Below, piece by piece: positions 24,432 through 32,404 of a stretch of DNA of 37,466 nucleotides. The notes beneath the pieces are model-generated. The model was not told the DNA's origin. It searched no databases and saw only the letters and a program-made list of their open reading frames with translations. Origin of the DNA: Sulfitobacter sp. F26204 (lineage in GTDB: Bacteria; Pseudomonadota; Alphaproteobacteria; Rhodobacterales; Rhodobacteraceae); NCBI RefSeq assembly GCF_026410305.1, contig NZ_JAPMLQ010000015.1, positions 1 to 37,466 on the forward strand. The letters run 5' to 3'. Position 1 is the first letter of the stretch. Each line of letters begins with the position of its first letter. The position numbers were made by a program, and so were the translations under genes.

Positions 24432-27074
24432 TTAGACAGCCTCGGTTTCAATGAATGCCCGCGTGCCGCCAAGATCAGAGAAGGCTCTGGTACGACAACT
24501 CAGCACGATGATCTGTTGATCCTTCGCAGCGTGCGACAGCATGTTGAACATAGTAGAAATCCGCTCGTCATCTGTGTGTACAAGTGCGTCATCAAGGATT
24601 AGCGGGACCTGCCTGCCCTGTTTCGCGAACAGTTTTGCAAAGGCCAGTCTGGTCAGGATCGCGATTTGCTCATAGGCTCCGCCTGACAAAACGTTGATGT
24701 CGTCCTCAACACCATTGCGGATGATTTTGCCAACAAGCATCTTTTCGGGATCAAGTTCAAAATCAGCCCCGGCATGCAACTGTGCCAACAGCGGGCGCAG
24801 TTCGTTGCGGATCGGTTCGAAATACGTTTCTTGAGCATCTTTGCGTGCTTCATCAAGATGCGCGATGAGCATGTTTAAGGCCTTCGCTTGTAGCTCGTAT
24901 CGCTTGGCGCGCTCTGAAGCCTTTTCAAGCTGATCGGTTACTTCTGCGAGCTTTTCTTCGACGGCGCCTTCAGACTGCGTCTCGATAGCCCCGTCCACGC
25001 GCGCAAGTTCGCGTTCCAGTTTGTTGACTTCATCGCGGTCTGCTTTCTCAGCGCTAAGCAAGCGCTCATGGGTGGACCGCGCCATGTCGAGATCAGGTGC
25101 GTTTGCCTTTAGGTCCACGAGCGTCTGTGCCGCCTTCTCTTCCTTCTCAATCTCTTCGTCACGGGATGTTTGCAGTGCGGCCAGGGCGGCATCTTCACCC
25201 TGTGGCTTTGCCAGCAATATCTTTTCCTCCAAAAGATGGTTCAGCACACCGGTAGCTTCGGCAACATCATTTGCAGCCTGCGTTGCGACCGTCTGAAGCG
25301 GTTGTATGCTGGACCTGAGATCCTCAAGGTCATCATCAATGACGGATATCTGCTCTTCGATCTGCACAGCAGAAAGGTCGACATTCTCCGAGCTAGCAGG
25401 GCCCGGGGGTTGATCAGCTGGCGAATGGCCAAGCTCATTGCAAAGTGCCTTCCATTCCTCATCCAGAGCCTCGATTCCATCAGGCGCTAACCCTCTGATT
25501 TCTGCTAAGGCGACAGTCTTGTCGTTCGTCGCGCCTTGACGCGCATTAAACGCGCTGCGGGCATCTTGCACTGATTGAACACCAAATGCCTGAAGGGCCG
25601 CAGCCTGGTCTGCTTCTAACGCGTCTGGATCTTCAATACCCGCCCCTGCCCCAGCCGCGGGAGTGAGATTAACGGCTCCATACCCCGAGAGTTTCAGTGT
25701 GAGGGGACGGTCAATAAGCGCTTCTTTTTCAGGTTCGAGTGCAACTCCGTCGCATTCGGCAGTTCCTGCTGTTGACGGTTGGACTGAAAATTTTGCAAAT
25801 TGTGCGTGCCGTTGCTCATGCGCGACGCTTATACGCCGCCCAAGATCAACAAGGTGATCAAGGTCAATTTGCGTAATTTCGGCGCGCTCCAAAATCACGT
25901 CCGCATCTCGTAGCTTTGTCTGAGGTACCGAAAGCTGGCTGATGAGATCAGCGAGCACGCGCATCCTCTCCCACTTTTGGAGGGATTTTTCGGCCGCTCG
26001 CGCAGCGCTCAAAGATTGGACCAGATCGCGTCGTTCCGTTTCTTTTTGCGCGATCACCGCCTTTACGTCCGCCAAGGCAGTATCTGACTTAAGTTGTACC
26101 GCGCGAAGATCCGAAGTTTGCTCCTCTCTTAGCGTGATTTCATCAACGAGCTGCTGACGGCGTTCCTGTGTGTCTGTGATGTCTTTGACTTGGCGGATCA
26201 GTTGGTTCTTTTCAGCTACAATCAATTGGAGCGCCTTGTCGGCGTCCGTCACATTGCGATCGTGCTGCTGTGCCATTTGATAGGCTTCTTCGGCCAAATT
26301 GAGTTCTTGAATCCGCGCTTCTTGTTTTTGCGGATCATGCAGTGCGCGCAAACGCAACTTAGCCTGTCGTTTTGTTGCTAGGGCATCCGAAAGAACTTTT
26401 ACATCGGCCTCAAGCCGCTCCTTACGCTGGAGCAGCTCATCAATGCTGTCCTCAATTGTTTTCCATGGGCTTCCAGCCTTTGCCTTAAGACTTTTCGTGG
26501 CCAAAGCATCTAGTTCTTTGCGGCATTGCTCAACGATCTTGTCCATGCGCCGCCCGCCTGTGACCGCATCGATCTGACCTCGCACGCTGGACATCAAATC
26601 TCGGCGCGCCGCGACGTTGCTGGCATCCTTATCTTTGCCCTCTGGGTCAACATGAGTTGCCCCCTGCCTCACCCAAAGCAAACCAGCGGGCCCCTTGTTC
26701 ACCTTGTTGATATTTTCCTCAATCCACGCTTCAGCGTCACCCTGTTGCTTGATGACCTGCCCACTCCCGCAGTCGATAACTCTTGCTGACTTTTGAACCA
26801 GAAACGATTTCTCTACCCGAAATTCCTTCCCATCAATTTCTACAACAGCTGCCACGGACGCGGCACCGCCAGAATAGGGCTGTAGGTTCTTAACCTCTTG
26901 CGAGGAGGACCCATGCGGCACAAAGAACAATGCGTGCAATGCATCAAAGAAGGTGGACTTTCCTGCTTCATTCTCTGCCGTGATGGTCGTCAAACCGTCG
27001 CCAAAAGGCCCAAGCTGCGCTTTCTGACCGCCGAAACGACGTACATTCGTCAACTCGAGCTGACGCAGCTTCAT
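24432..27074 (-). CDS. SMC/SbcC-like AAA ATPase (YhaN-like)
   Basis: An 880-residue protein. Walker A is ENEAGKST (34-41), after MKLRQLELTNVRRF, the start of RecF/SbcC-type proteins. A long coiled-coil middle follows. Near the C-terminus there is an ABC signature (LSGGAYEQIAILTRLAFAKL), Walker B (VPLILDDALVHTDDER) and a switch His-like region (LSCRTRAF). No CxxC zinc hook is seen. Such ATPases pair with an Mre11/SbcD-type nuclease to process DNA ends. The start overlaps the partner's stop (ATGA). Equally likely to be a repair complex or part of a defence island; direct evidence for the latter is lacking. Confidence 0.85.
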   Translation of the reverse strand: MKLRQLELTNVRRFGGQKAQLGPFGDGLTTITAENEAGKSTFFDALHALFFVPHGSSSQEVKNLQPYSGGAASVAAVVEIDGKEFRVEKSFLVQKSARVIDCGSGQVIKQQGDAEAWIEENINKVNKGPAGLLWVRQGATHVDPEGKDKDASNVAARRDLMSSVRGQIDAVTGGRRMDKIVEQCRKELDALATKSLKAKAGSPWKTIEDSIDELLQRKERLEADVKVLSDALATKRQAKLRLRALHDPQKQEARIQELNLAEEAYQMAQQHDRNVTDADKALQLIVAEKNQLIRQVKDITDTQERRQQLVDEITLREEQTSDLRAVQLKSDTALADVKAVIAQKETERRDLVQSLSAARAAEKSLQKWERMRVLADLISQLSVPQTKLRDADVILERAEITQIDLDHLVDLGRRISVAHEQRHAQFAKFSVQPSTAGTAECDGVALEPEKEALIDRPLTLKLSGYGAVNLTPAAGAGAGIEDPDALEADQAAALQAFGVQSVQDARSAFNARQGATNDKTVALAEIRGLAPDGIEALDEEWKALCNELGHSPADQPPGPASSENVDLSAVQIEEQISVIDDDLEDLRSSIQPLQTVATQAANDVAEATGVLNHLLEEKILLAKPQGEDAALAALQTSRDEEIEKEEKAAQTLVDLKANAPDLDMARSTHERLLSAEKADRDEVNKLERELARVDGAIETQSEGAVEEKLAEVTDQLEKASERAKRYELQAKALNMLIAHLDEARKDAQETYFEPIRNELRPLLAQLHAGADFELDPEKMLVGKIIRNGVEDDINVLSGGAYEQIAILTRLAFAKLFAKQGRQVPLILDDALVHTDDERISTMFNMLSHAAKDQQIIVLSCRTRAFSDLGGTRAFIETEAV

Positions 27075-28189
27075 TGGGACGGCTCCTGTTGGGAAATATG
27101 GAACAGATGTGTCAAAGCAATTTGGGCGATCTGGACATCCTCAGCTGTCCGGCCCTGAAGGTCCGTAGCTTCAAAAAGGCTATCCGCGGCGGCCCGCAAA
27201 GCGCCACCTGTAGCAATCAGATCAAGATCATCAACGGCTTGCTCGATACCCAATCGGTCGAAGATGGCTTCGAAGTAATGAAAGTCGTCAGCGATCTGTT
27301 TGCACGTATCCCGCAGCTGGCTTTGTTCAAGCAGTCCAAGCCGCCCAGTTGCCTCAAACCGAACTATTGTCTTGTCCCGATCCGAAGCTGGGAGTGCCTC
27401 GGTCAATTGCTGCACCGGATCCGTGCCCGCAAAGAAGTCGAGCGCCAGCAATCGCCAGTCGAATTGCCCAATCGGAACGGGCGTCACCTGCGGGACATCA
27501 CCGGGCGCTGTAATCTCGACAAGCAGCGCACCCGCTTCGGCATGCCCTTTGAAGCTGTCCGCTTCAGGACTGCCTGAGTACCAAGTCCGTGGCGTGATCG
27601 ACTTCTGACCGTGCCAATCGCCGAGTGCCAAGTAGTCAAGATTCGATAGTTCTGCCCGATCCGGTCGAATGACCGCAACTGTCCCCTCTTCGCTGCCAAA
27701 ATCCAGAATTCCGCCGTGTGCCAGGCCGATCCTAAAACGCTTGCTTGTCAATGCATCCGTCATCCAATCCGTGAGGTCTACGCCGGGATTCCGCACCGAG
27801 GGCGGGGCCGGTAGGATCGCAACGTGATCCCCAATTTCTATCACTTCCGGCGTTAAAGCGAGGATCACGTTTTCAGGCTTGTCTCGCTCTATCCGCTCCC
27901 AGAGATCAACCGCTGCAAGGCTGTCGTGGTTTCCAGGCATTAGGATCCATTGCAGGTCAGGGTAGTCACCCATGACATCAAGCGCGCGCCGGACAACCTT
28001 AGATGGCGGCGCTTCAGCGTCGAAGGTATCTCCAGCAATCAAGATAAACTCAGCTTTGCCAGCACGCGCTGCATCACCGAGACGCCTTAGAGCGTCCAGA
28101 CGGGCTGTGCGTAGTGCCGCCTGTGTATCAGCGTCGAACCGACCGAAGGGCTTTGCAAGGTGAAGATCGGCTGTATGAAAAAATCGCAC
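27071..28189 (-). CDS. SbcD/Mre11-like DNA exonuclease (YhaO-like metallophosphoesterase)
   Basis: A 372-residue protein. Metal-binding motifs of calcineurin-like nucleases are all seen: FHTADLHLAKPFG (DxH, 5-9), ILIAGDTFD (GD), ILMPGNHDSL (GNHD), AHGGI (GxH-like), and DYLALGDWHGQK (GDWH). A C-terminal capping domain of about 130 residues follows. It is the nuclease partner of the ATPase encoded next, coupled through an ATGA overlap. The start is GTG at 28189 with GGGG six bases upstream. It is divergent from the QueC-like cassette, sharing a 218-bp intergenic region. Confidence 0.88.
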   Translation of the reverse strand: MRFFHTADLHLAKPFGRFDADTQAALRTARLDALRRLGDAARAGKAEFILIAGDTFDAEAPPSKVVRRALDVMGDYPDLQWILMPGNHDSLAAVDLWERIERDKPENVILALTPEVIEIGDHVAILPAPPSVRNPGVDLTDWMTDALTSKRFRIGLAHGGILDFGSEEGTVAVIRPDRAELSNLDYLALGDWHGQKSITPRTWYSGSPEADSFKGHAEAGALLVEITAPGDVPQVTPVPIGQFDWRLLALDFFAGTDPVQQLTEALPASDRDKTIVRFEATGRLGLLEQSQLRDTCKQIADDFHYFEAIFDRLGIEQAVDDLDLIATGGALRAAADSLFEATDLQGRTAEDVQIAQIALTHLFHISQQEPSQ

Positions 28190-28353
28190 TGAAAACCCCA
28201 GAAATGACTATTGCATCACAGTAGTCCTTTGAATCTTCGCCTGCAAACCAATGAGTTTTTCGGAAAGCTAGAAGCAGAAAGGAGGCTCTACGCTTCAGCT
28301 TCCGCCCCAGCAAAAGTCGCACGCAAAGCTATCAGCAAGCGTTTAGATTCACA

Positions 28354-28393
28354 TATTTGACATTGTCTGATTTTACATCTATGTATTTGACAT
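28354..28393 (+). promoter_or_regulatory. Promoter and direct-repeat operator of the QueC-like cassette
   Basis: TATTTGACAT occurs at 28354-28363 and again at 28384-28393, 30 bp apart. The first copy contains a perfect -35 TTGACA (28357-28362) with TATGTA (28380-28385) 17 bp downstream as a -10. The second copy covers the predicted start site. A repressor binding both would block transcription; the XRE-type protein encoded in the cassette is the natural candidate. Prediction by eye. Confidence 0.5.
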
Positions 28394-28407
28394 GAAGGAT
28401 GGCATGC

Positions 28408-28998
28408 ATGAGTGACGGACCCTACAAAAGCTTACCCATGAAGCAATCGTGGAGGGACGTCTGCGAGCGGGCGCACAAAGAGGCGTTCACGGAACAAGAA
28501 CGAGCGCAGAGTATGTGTGTTGCATTGCATAAGGACTTTCTGCGGGAGGTAGGTAAAGACTACCTCATGGCAATCGGAAACGTTCTTGTAGATCAACAAC
28601 AAGGAAACTTGCTGTCGGATCTCAAGAACTTCGAAATCGACGCCATACGTTACAAATTTACGCAATCCCCGCTCCGTGATGCCCTATCGGAGCACATTCA
28701 TGCAGCTCTTTACGACGGATTTTCAGGTGAACGTGCGATCGTGGAAGCTGTCCAGCGTACCGCCATTGATCATGGGCTGTCACACATTCGCCAGATTGAA
28801 GAACATTACAAACGCGACGCACGTGATCACAACGAACAACAGAAGGTGATCAGTGTTCGCGAAAATCTGACAAGAACGTTGGAGACTGACCAAGTCGGGA
28901 AATTCGGCCAAGAAATAGTCAGACTTATCCGAGGTGAAGCCGTCGTTTCTAGGCTTGTAAAGGCTAGTGGACTTGATGATGGACCGGAGCTTCGCTGA
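28408..28998 (+). CDS. Unknown helical protein, first gene of QueC-like cassette
   Basis: A 196-residue protein, strongly helical by composition, with no signal peptide, membrane segment or recognised domain. It starts MSDGPYKSLPMKQSWRDV and has two cysteines (C19 and C37). The start at 28408 is chosen because AAGGA lies eight bases upstream; ATG 28399 is an alternative. Its stop overlaps the QueC-like start by one base (TGATG), so the two are translationally coupled and probably act together. In known QueC-containing defence systems the enzyme modifies a partner protein; this is the only candidate partner next to it, but that is inference. Confidence 0.6.
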   Translation: MSDGPYKSLPMKQSWRDVCERAHKEAFTEQERAQSMCVALHKDFLREVGKDYLMAIGNVLVDQQQGNLLSDLKNFEIDAIRYKFTQSPLRDALSEHIHAALYDGFSGERAIVEAVQRTAIDHGLSHIRQIEEHYKRDARDHNEQQKVISVRENLTRTLETDQVGKFGQEIVRLIRGEAVVSRLVKASGLDDGPELR

Positions 28999-30371
28999 TG
29001 CGCAAACAGCCCTATGATGTATGTTTTGAAGCTGACCTGGTTTACCCTGGAGAAGCATCACGAGATGGGATGACCCCTTGCGTAATTGGAAAAGACATCA
29101 AGTTCGATCCCGATGCGATGCAAGGGTTCGTTCCAGGCGAATGGCAAACTGTCATTTATGACGCGATGCTGATTGTTGCTGCTGTCGAAGTTTGTGATCA
29201 TTCGAAAACACGCGCAAAAATGGATTGGGCACGCAACCTCCGTGTCGGTATTCCCGTACATGAACCCGCGCGTTGGATGGATCCAGCAGTTAAAGGGCCA
29301 CTTCTTAGAGCACTACAACTTTTGACCGGTGACAATTGGACAATTGAGTTTCGCAAAACTCCAGAACCGCAACCTGGACCAGCGCAGAGAGGCCTAGGCT
29401 TCCCTCATTATGCGGACATGATTATTCCATTCAGCGACGGCCTTGATTCACAAGCTGTCGCAGGCATCCTGGCAACGGAGCGGGCAAACGAAGTCATGGT
29501 ACGGGTGCGTGTCGGTGCAAGCCGAATCAAAAAGCCAAGCATTGGCAAACAAACTAATCCGTTTGAGAATGTTCCGTTTACTGTCAAACGTGTATTAGCT
29601 GGAAACGGTGAGTCTTCAGGACGTTCTCGCGGTTTCAAGTTTGGCGTGCTGTCTGGAATGGCTGCGTACCTGATTGGTGCCGATAAGGTAATTGTTCCTG
29701 AGAGCGGCCAAGGCTCTCTTGGTCCGGTTCTTGTGAATGTTGGCCAAAGCCACTTTGATCGTCGCACTCACCCACTGTTCACCTTCATGATCTCTGACTT
29801 CCTGGAAGCCTTATTTGGCAAACGGATCCTCTTTGAGCACCCGATGATTTTTGGAACAAAGGGGCAAACTCTCGCAACCTATCGCTCGATCTTTCCAGAT
29901 CACCAGATTTGGACTGACACGCGTTCTTGCTGGATGGATCAACGCCACGCTTCAATCAGTGGTGATTATCGCCAGTGTGGAATCTGCGCGGCTTGTATGT
30001 TGCGCCGGACTAGTCTTCACGCCGGCGGATACAGTGAACATCCTAACAACTATATCTGGGAAGACTTAAGCGCAGCCAAATTTAGGGATGGAGCCAACTC
30101 AAGTTTCGGAAAACACAATAATTCTCAACGAGAATATGCAATCGCCGGAACTCTCCATATGGACCATCTCGCTGCTTTGCGACATATGGAGAATTTTGAC
30201 ACTCTTGTCGTACGGCAAGCTCTTCCATTAGCACGGGCAATGGGTTTCGAAGTCGACCACGTGAAGAAGAAAATCATCAATATGATAGAAGTACACGCCG
30301 AAGAGTGGAGAGCATTTCTTGATGAATTGTCTCCTCAGTCATTTGTGCGCGAATGGGCAGAAACAACATGA
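28998..30371 (+). CDS. QueC/QatC-like PP-loop enzyme
   Basis: A 457-residue protein, about twice the length of housekeeping QueC (7-cyano-7-deazaguanine synthase). Residues 1-135 are an extra N-terminal domain. The PP-loop is PFSDGLDSQAV (144-154). The zinc site is complete: C311 (RSC) and CGICAACMLRR with C327, C330 and C333, spaced as in QueC. QueC makes the deazaguanine base preQ0 from CDG using ATP and ammonia. Long QueC-like proteins with an added domain occur in the Qat (QatC) and type IV CBASS defence systems. It is coupled to both neighbours (TGATG before, ATGA after). No other queuosine genes lie nearby, against a housekeeping role. Confidence 0.8.
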   Translation: MRKQPYDVCFEADLVYPGEASRDGMTPCVIGKDIKFDPDAMQGFVPGEWQTVIYDAMLIVAAVEVCDHSKTRAKMDWARNLRVGIPVHEPARWMDPAVKGPLLRALQLLTGDNWTIEFRKTPEPQPGPAQRGLGFPHYADMIIPFSDGLDSQAVAGILATERANEVMVRVRVGASRIKKPSIGKQTNPFENVPFTVKRVLAGNGESSGRSRGFKFGVLSGMAAYLIGADKVIVPESGQGSLGPVLVNVGQSHFDRRTHPLFTFMISDFLEALFGKRILFEHPMIFGTKGQTLATYRSIFPDHQIWTDTRSCWMDQRHASISGDYRQCGICAACMLRRTSLHAGGYSEHPNNYIWEDLSAAKFRDGANSSFGKHNNSQREYAIAGTLHMDHLAALRHMENFDTLVVRQALPLARAMGFEVDHVKKKIINMIEVHAEEWRAFLDELSPQSFVREWAETT

Positions 30372-31516
30372 ACAACCCCGTACACTCCATTGACGCAACC
30401 CAACTTGGACATCGCCTCAAATTGGCTCGAGAGCAGACCGATATGACTCAGGCAATCGCGGCTACTAAGGCAGACCTGTCACGCACGACTCTAGTAGCAA
30501 TCGAACAAGGAAAGCGACCAGTCAAAGAAGGTGAACTAATCAACTTGACTGACCTCTATGGCATCACTCTCAACCAGTTGCTCAGACGCGAGGCTGTTCA
30601 TGTTGATTTAGTGCCACGTTTCAGGAAGATGGGCGACAATATCGACGATACATTTGAAGTTGCGATTAAAACTCTAAACGATTTCGTAGCAGCAGAAGTT
30701 GAACTGGAGCGAATTCTAGGGGTCGAACGTGTCTCAAGCTTACCACCAGAGCGACCTTTGTTACCGGGGGATGTTCGCAAACAAGCGGAGATCGATGCGC
30801 ACGAACTAAGACAACGCTTGGGATTGGGTCAGGGTCCAATCCGAAACGCCTTTGCACTTCTCGAACTCGATTTAGGCATGCGCGTCTACACCCACCCGTT
30901 AAAAAACAACATTTCCGGTTTGTTTGCCCACGATGACAATGTCGGATCCTGCATACTCATCAATTCAAACCACCGATACGAACGGCAAGTACAGACTGCA
31001 GTGCATGAACTTGGACACTCCGTAGGAACTCGACGTCGCCCTGACGTCTGCCACGACGCCTTTGAACACAACTCTCGGGAAGAACGATATGCGACAGCTT
31101 TCGGTCCCGCTTTTTTGATGCCAGCACATTCTCTGGCACAAAAATTACAAGAAAATCGGGCAGGAAGTGCGCGATTGACTCGACGCCATGTGATAATACT
31201 TGCCGAGTACTTTGGCGTTTCGCGCGAAGCCCTAGTCCGCCGGCTTGAAGAACTCGAACTAGCACCCGATGGAACCTGGGATTGGTTCGCTCGAAATGGG
31301 GGGATTACAGACGTTCAGGCCGCTGAGGTGCTTGGTGGGGGCACTGCAAATGACACGACGGCTCAATATCGTCCATTGCGCAGCGTCGTCCGCCTTGAGA
31401 CACTTGCGGCTCAGGCATTAGAACGCGATTTGATGAGCGAAGGTCAAATTGCTACTTTGCTGAAGATTGACAGGTTCAAGGCGCGTCGTCTCAGAATGGA
31501 AGGAGAGGACTCCTAA
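30368..31516 (+). CDS. XRE-family regulator fused to ImmA/IrrE metallopeptidase
   Basis: A 382-residue protein. Residues about 12-75 form an XRE helix-turn-helix (LGHRLKLAREQTDMTQ, LSRTTLVAIEQGKR, ...LYGITLNQLL). Residues about 140-295 are an ImmA/IrrE peptidase with the zinc motif HELGH (213-217) in TAVHELGHSVG and the following EERYATAFGPAFLMP helix that carries the third ligand. This fold cleaves repressor or antitoxin proteins in phage and stress regulation. The start at 30368 overlaps the QueC-like stop (ATGA). Xre-ImmA proteins commonly act as antitoxin or regulator to a downstream toxin, here the PIN protein one base after its stop. Confidence 0.88.
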   Translation: MNNPVHSIDATQLGHRLKLAREQTDMTQAIAATKADLSRTTLVAIEQGKRPVKEGELINLTDLYGITLNQLLRREAVHVDLVPRFRKMGDNIDDTFEVAIKTLNDFVAAEVELERILGVERVSSLPPERPLLPGDVRKQAEIDAHELRQRLGLGQGPIRNAFALLELDLGMRVYTHPLKNNISGLFAHDDNVGSCILINSNHRYERQVQTAVHELGHSVGTRRRPDVCHDAFEHNSREERYATAFGPAFLMPAHSLAQKLQENRAGSARLTRRHVIILAEYFGVSREALVRRLEELELAPDGTWDWFARNGGITDVQAAEVLGGGTANDTTAQYRPLRSVVRLETLAAQALERDLMSEGQIATLLKIDRFKARRLRMEGEDS

Positions 31517-31517
31517 G

Positions 31518-32183
31518 ATGCGTTCTGTTAGCTGTATCTCAAAGTTTGAGACCCCGTTGGTCCTCGACGCTAGCGTCTTTGTCAATTTAAGTGCGACCGG
31601 CTACGCAGACCGAATTCTTGAAGCAATTCCAGTGGAAGTCCTCATCCCAGCTCCGGTCGTAACCGAGCTCTTGAACAGCATAAAATTGGGCTATAACGAC
31701 GCTATTGCACTTGGCCCCCTCTTGGAAGAAGGCATTGTCTCTCCGTTGGACATTCCTCGAAAAGCACAGCTAGACTATCTGGAACTAGTTTCTGGTTCGA
31801 CCACGTCGAGTCTAGGTGACGGTGAAGCCGCGACGATAGCCAGCGCCAATGCTTTGAATGCATGGGCTGCGATTGATGAGCGGAAAGCCCGTCGTGTTTG
31901 TGCGAACCGCTATCAAAACCTCAAAGTTTCCAGTACGGTCGATTTGCTTACCCATCATGATGTGACAGCAGCATTTTCTGATCGGGAACTCTCTGTTGCA
32001 CTAATTGCCGCTCTCGAAATCGCGCACATGCATGTTCCAGACGAACACCTATGCTGGGTGGCGCAGCATATTGGCTTGGATCGGGTCGAGGCGCTTTCGA
32101 CTCTACCTCGGACTTTCTGCGAGAGATATAGACGGATTTCTGTAGACGCAAAAAGCCGAGCCACCACAACAGGCATCAGCTAA
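31518..32183 (+). CDS. PIN-domain ribonuclease (likely toxin/effector)
   Basis: A 221-residue protein with a PIN domain in its first 150 residues: VLDASVFVN (Asp17), VVTELLNS (Glu50), LGDGEAATIASA (Asp101, Glu103) and AAIDERKARR (Asp120), the acidic cluster that binds metal and cuts RNA. The layout resembles DUF3368-type PIN proteins. The last 70 or so residues are an extra helical region. The start at 31518 lies one base after the previous stop, behind GGAGAGGA; an upstream in-frame ATG (31467) would overlap the previous gene. It is the probable effector of the cassette. Confidence 0.8.
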   Translation: MRSVSCISKFETPLVLDASVFVNLSATGYADRILEAIPVEVLIPAPVVTELLNSIKLGYNDAIALGPLLEEGIVSPLDIPRKAQLDYLELVSGSTTSSLGDGEAATIASANALNAWAAIDERKARRVCANRYQNLKVSSTVDLLTHHDVTAAFSDRELSVALIAALEIAHMHVPDEHLCWVAQHIGLDRVEALSTLPRTFCERYRRISVDAKSRATTTGIS

Positions 32184-32404
32184 GCTAGTGCAAACACCTA
32201 CATGGCATAGCGACCTTGGCGTTTCGACTGGAACGTCCAGAGGTGACCAAACAACCGCTAAACTATGACACATCATCTTCAAGCATTTAGTCTAATTCTG
32301 GCTGTTCAATCTGTGGTTTAGCTCATATCGTTGACAGCAGATTAATTATCGATGTCGGGACTCCCTTTTTTAGGACAACCGGGTAACTTTTTGGGAAAAA
32401 TTCT
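32184..32404. other. 221-bp gap between cassette and Gabija genes
   Basis: CTGGA/TCCAG (32228-32240) forms a small hairpin without a T-tract, a weak terminator at best. A perfect -35 hexamer TTGACA lies at 32331-32336, but no good -10 is seen at 17 bp. Gabija therefore probably has its own promoter, but its place is uncertain. Confidence 0.35.

Noticed and set aside
28998..30371. Housekeeping queuosine gene queC
   Set aside because: Twice the usual length, SDGLDS in place of SGGLDS in the PP-loop, no queD/queE/queF neighbours, and tight coupling to XRE-ImmA and PIN genes.
28408..32183. Known Qat (QatABCD) or type IV CBASS system
   Set aside because: No QatA-type ATPase, TatD-type nuclease, CD-NTase or OGG-like gene is present in the unit; only the QueC-like gene is shared.
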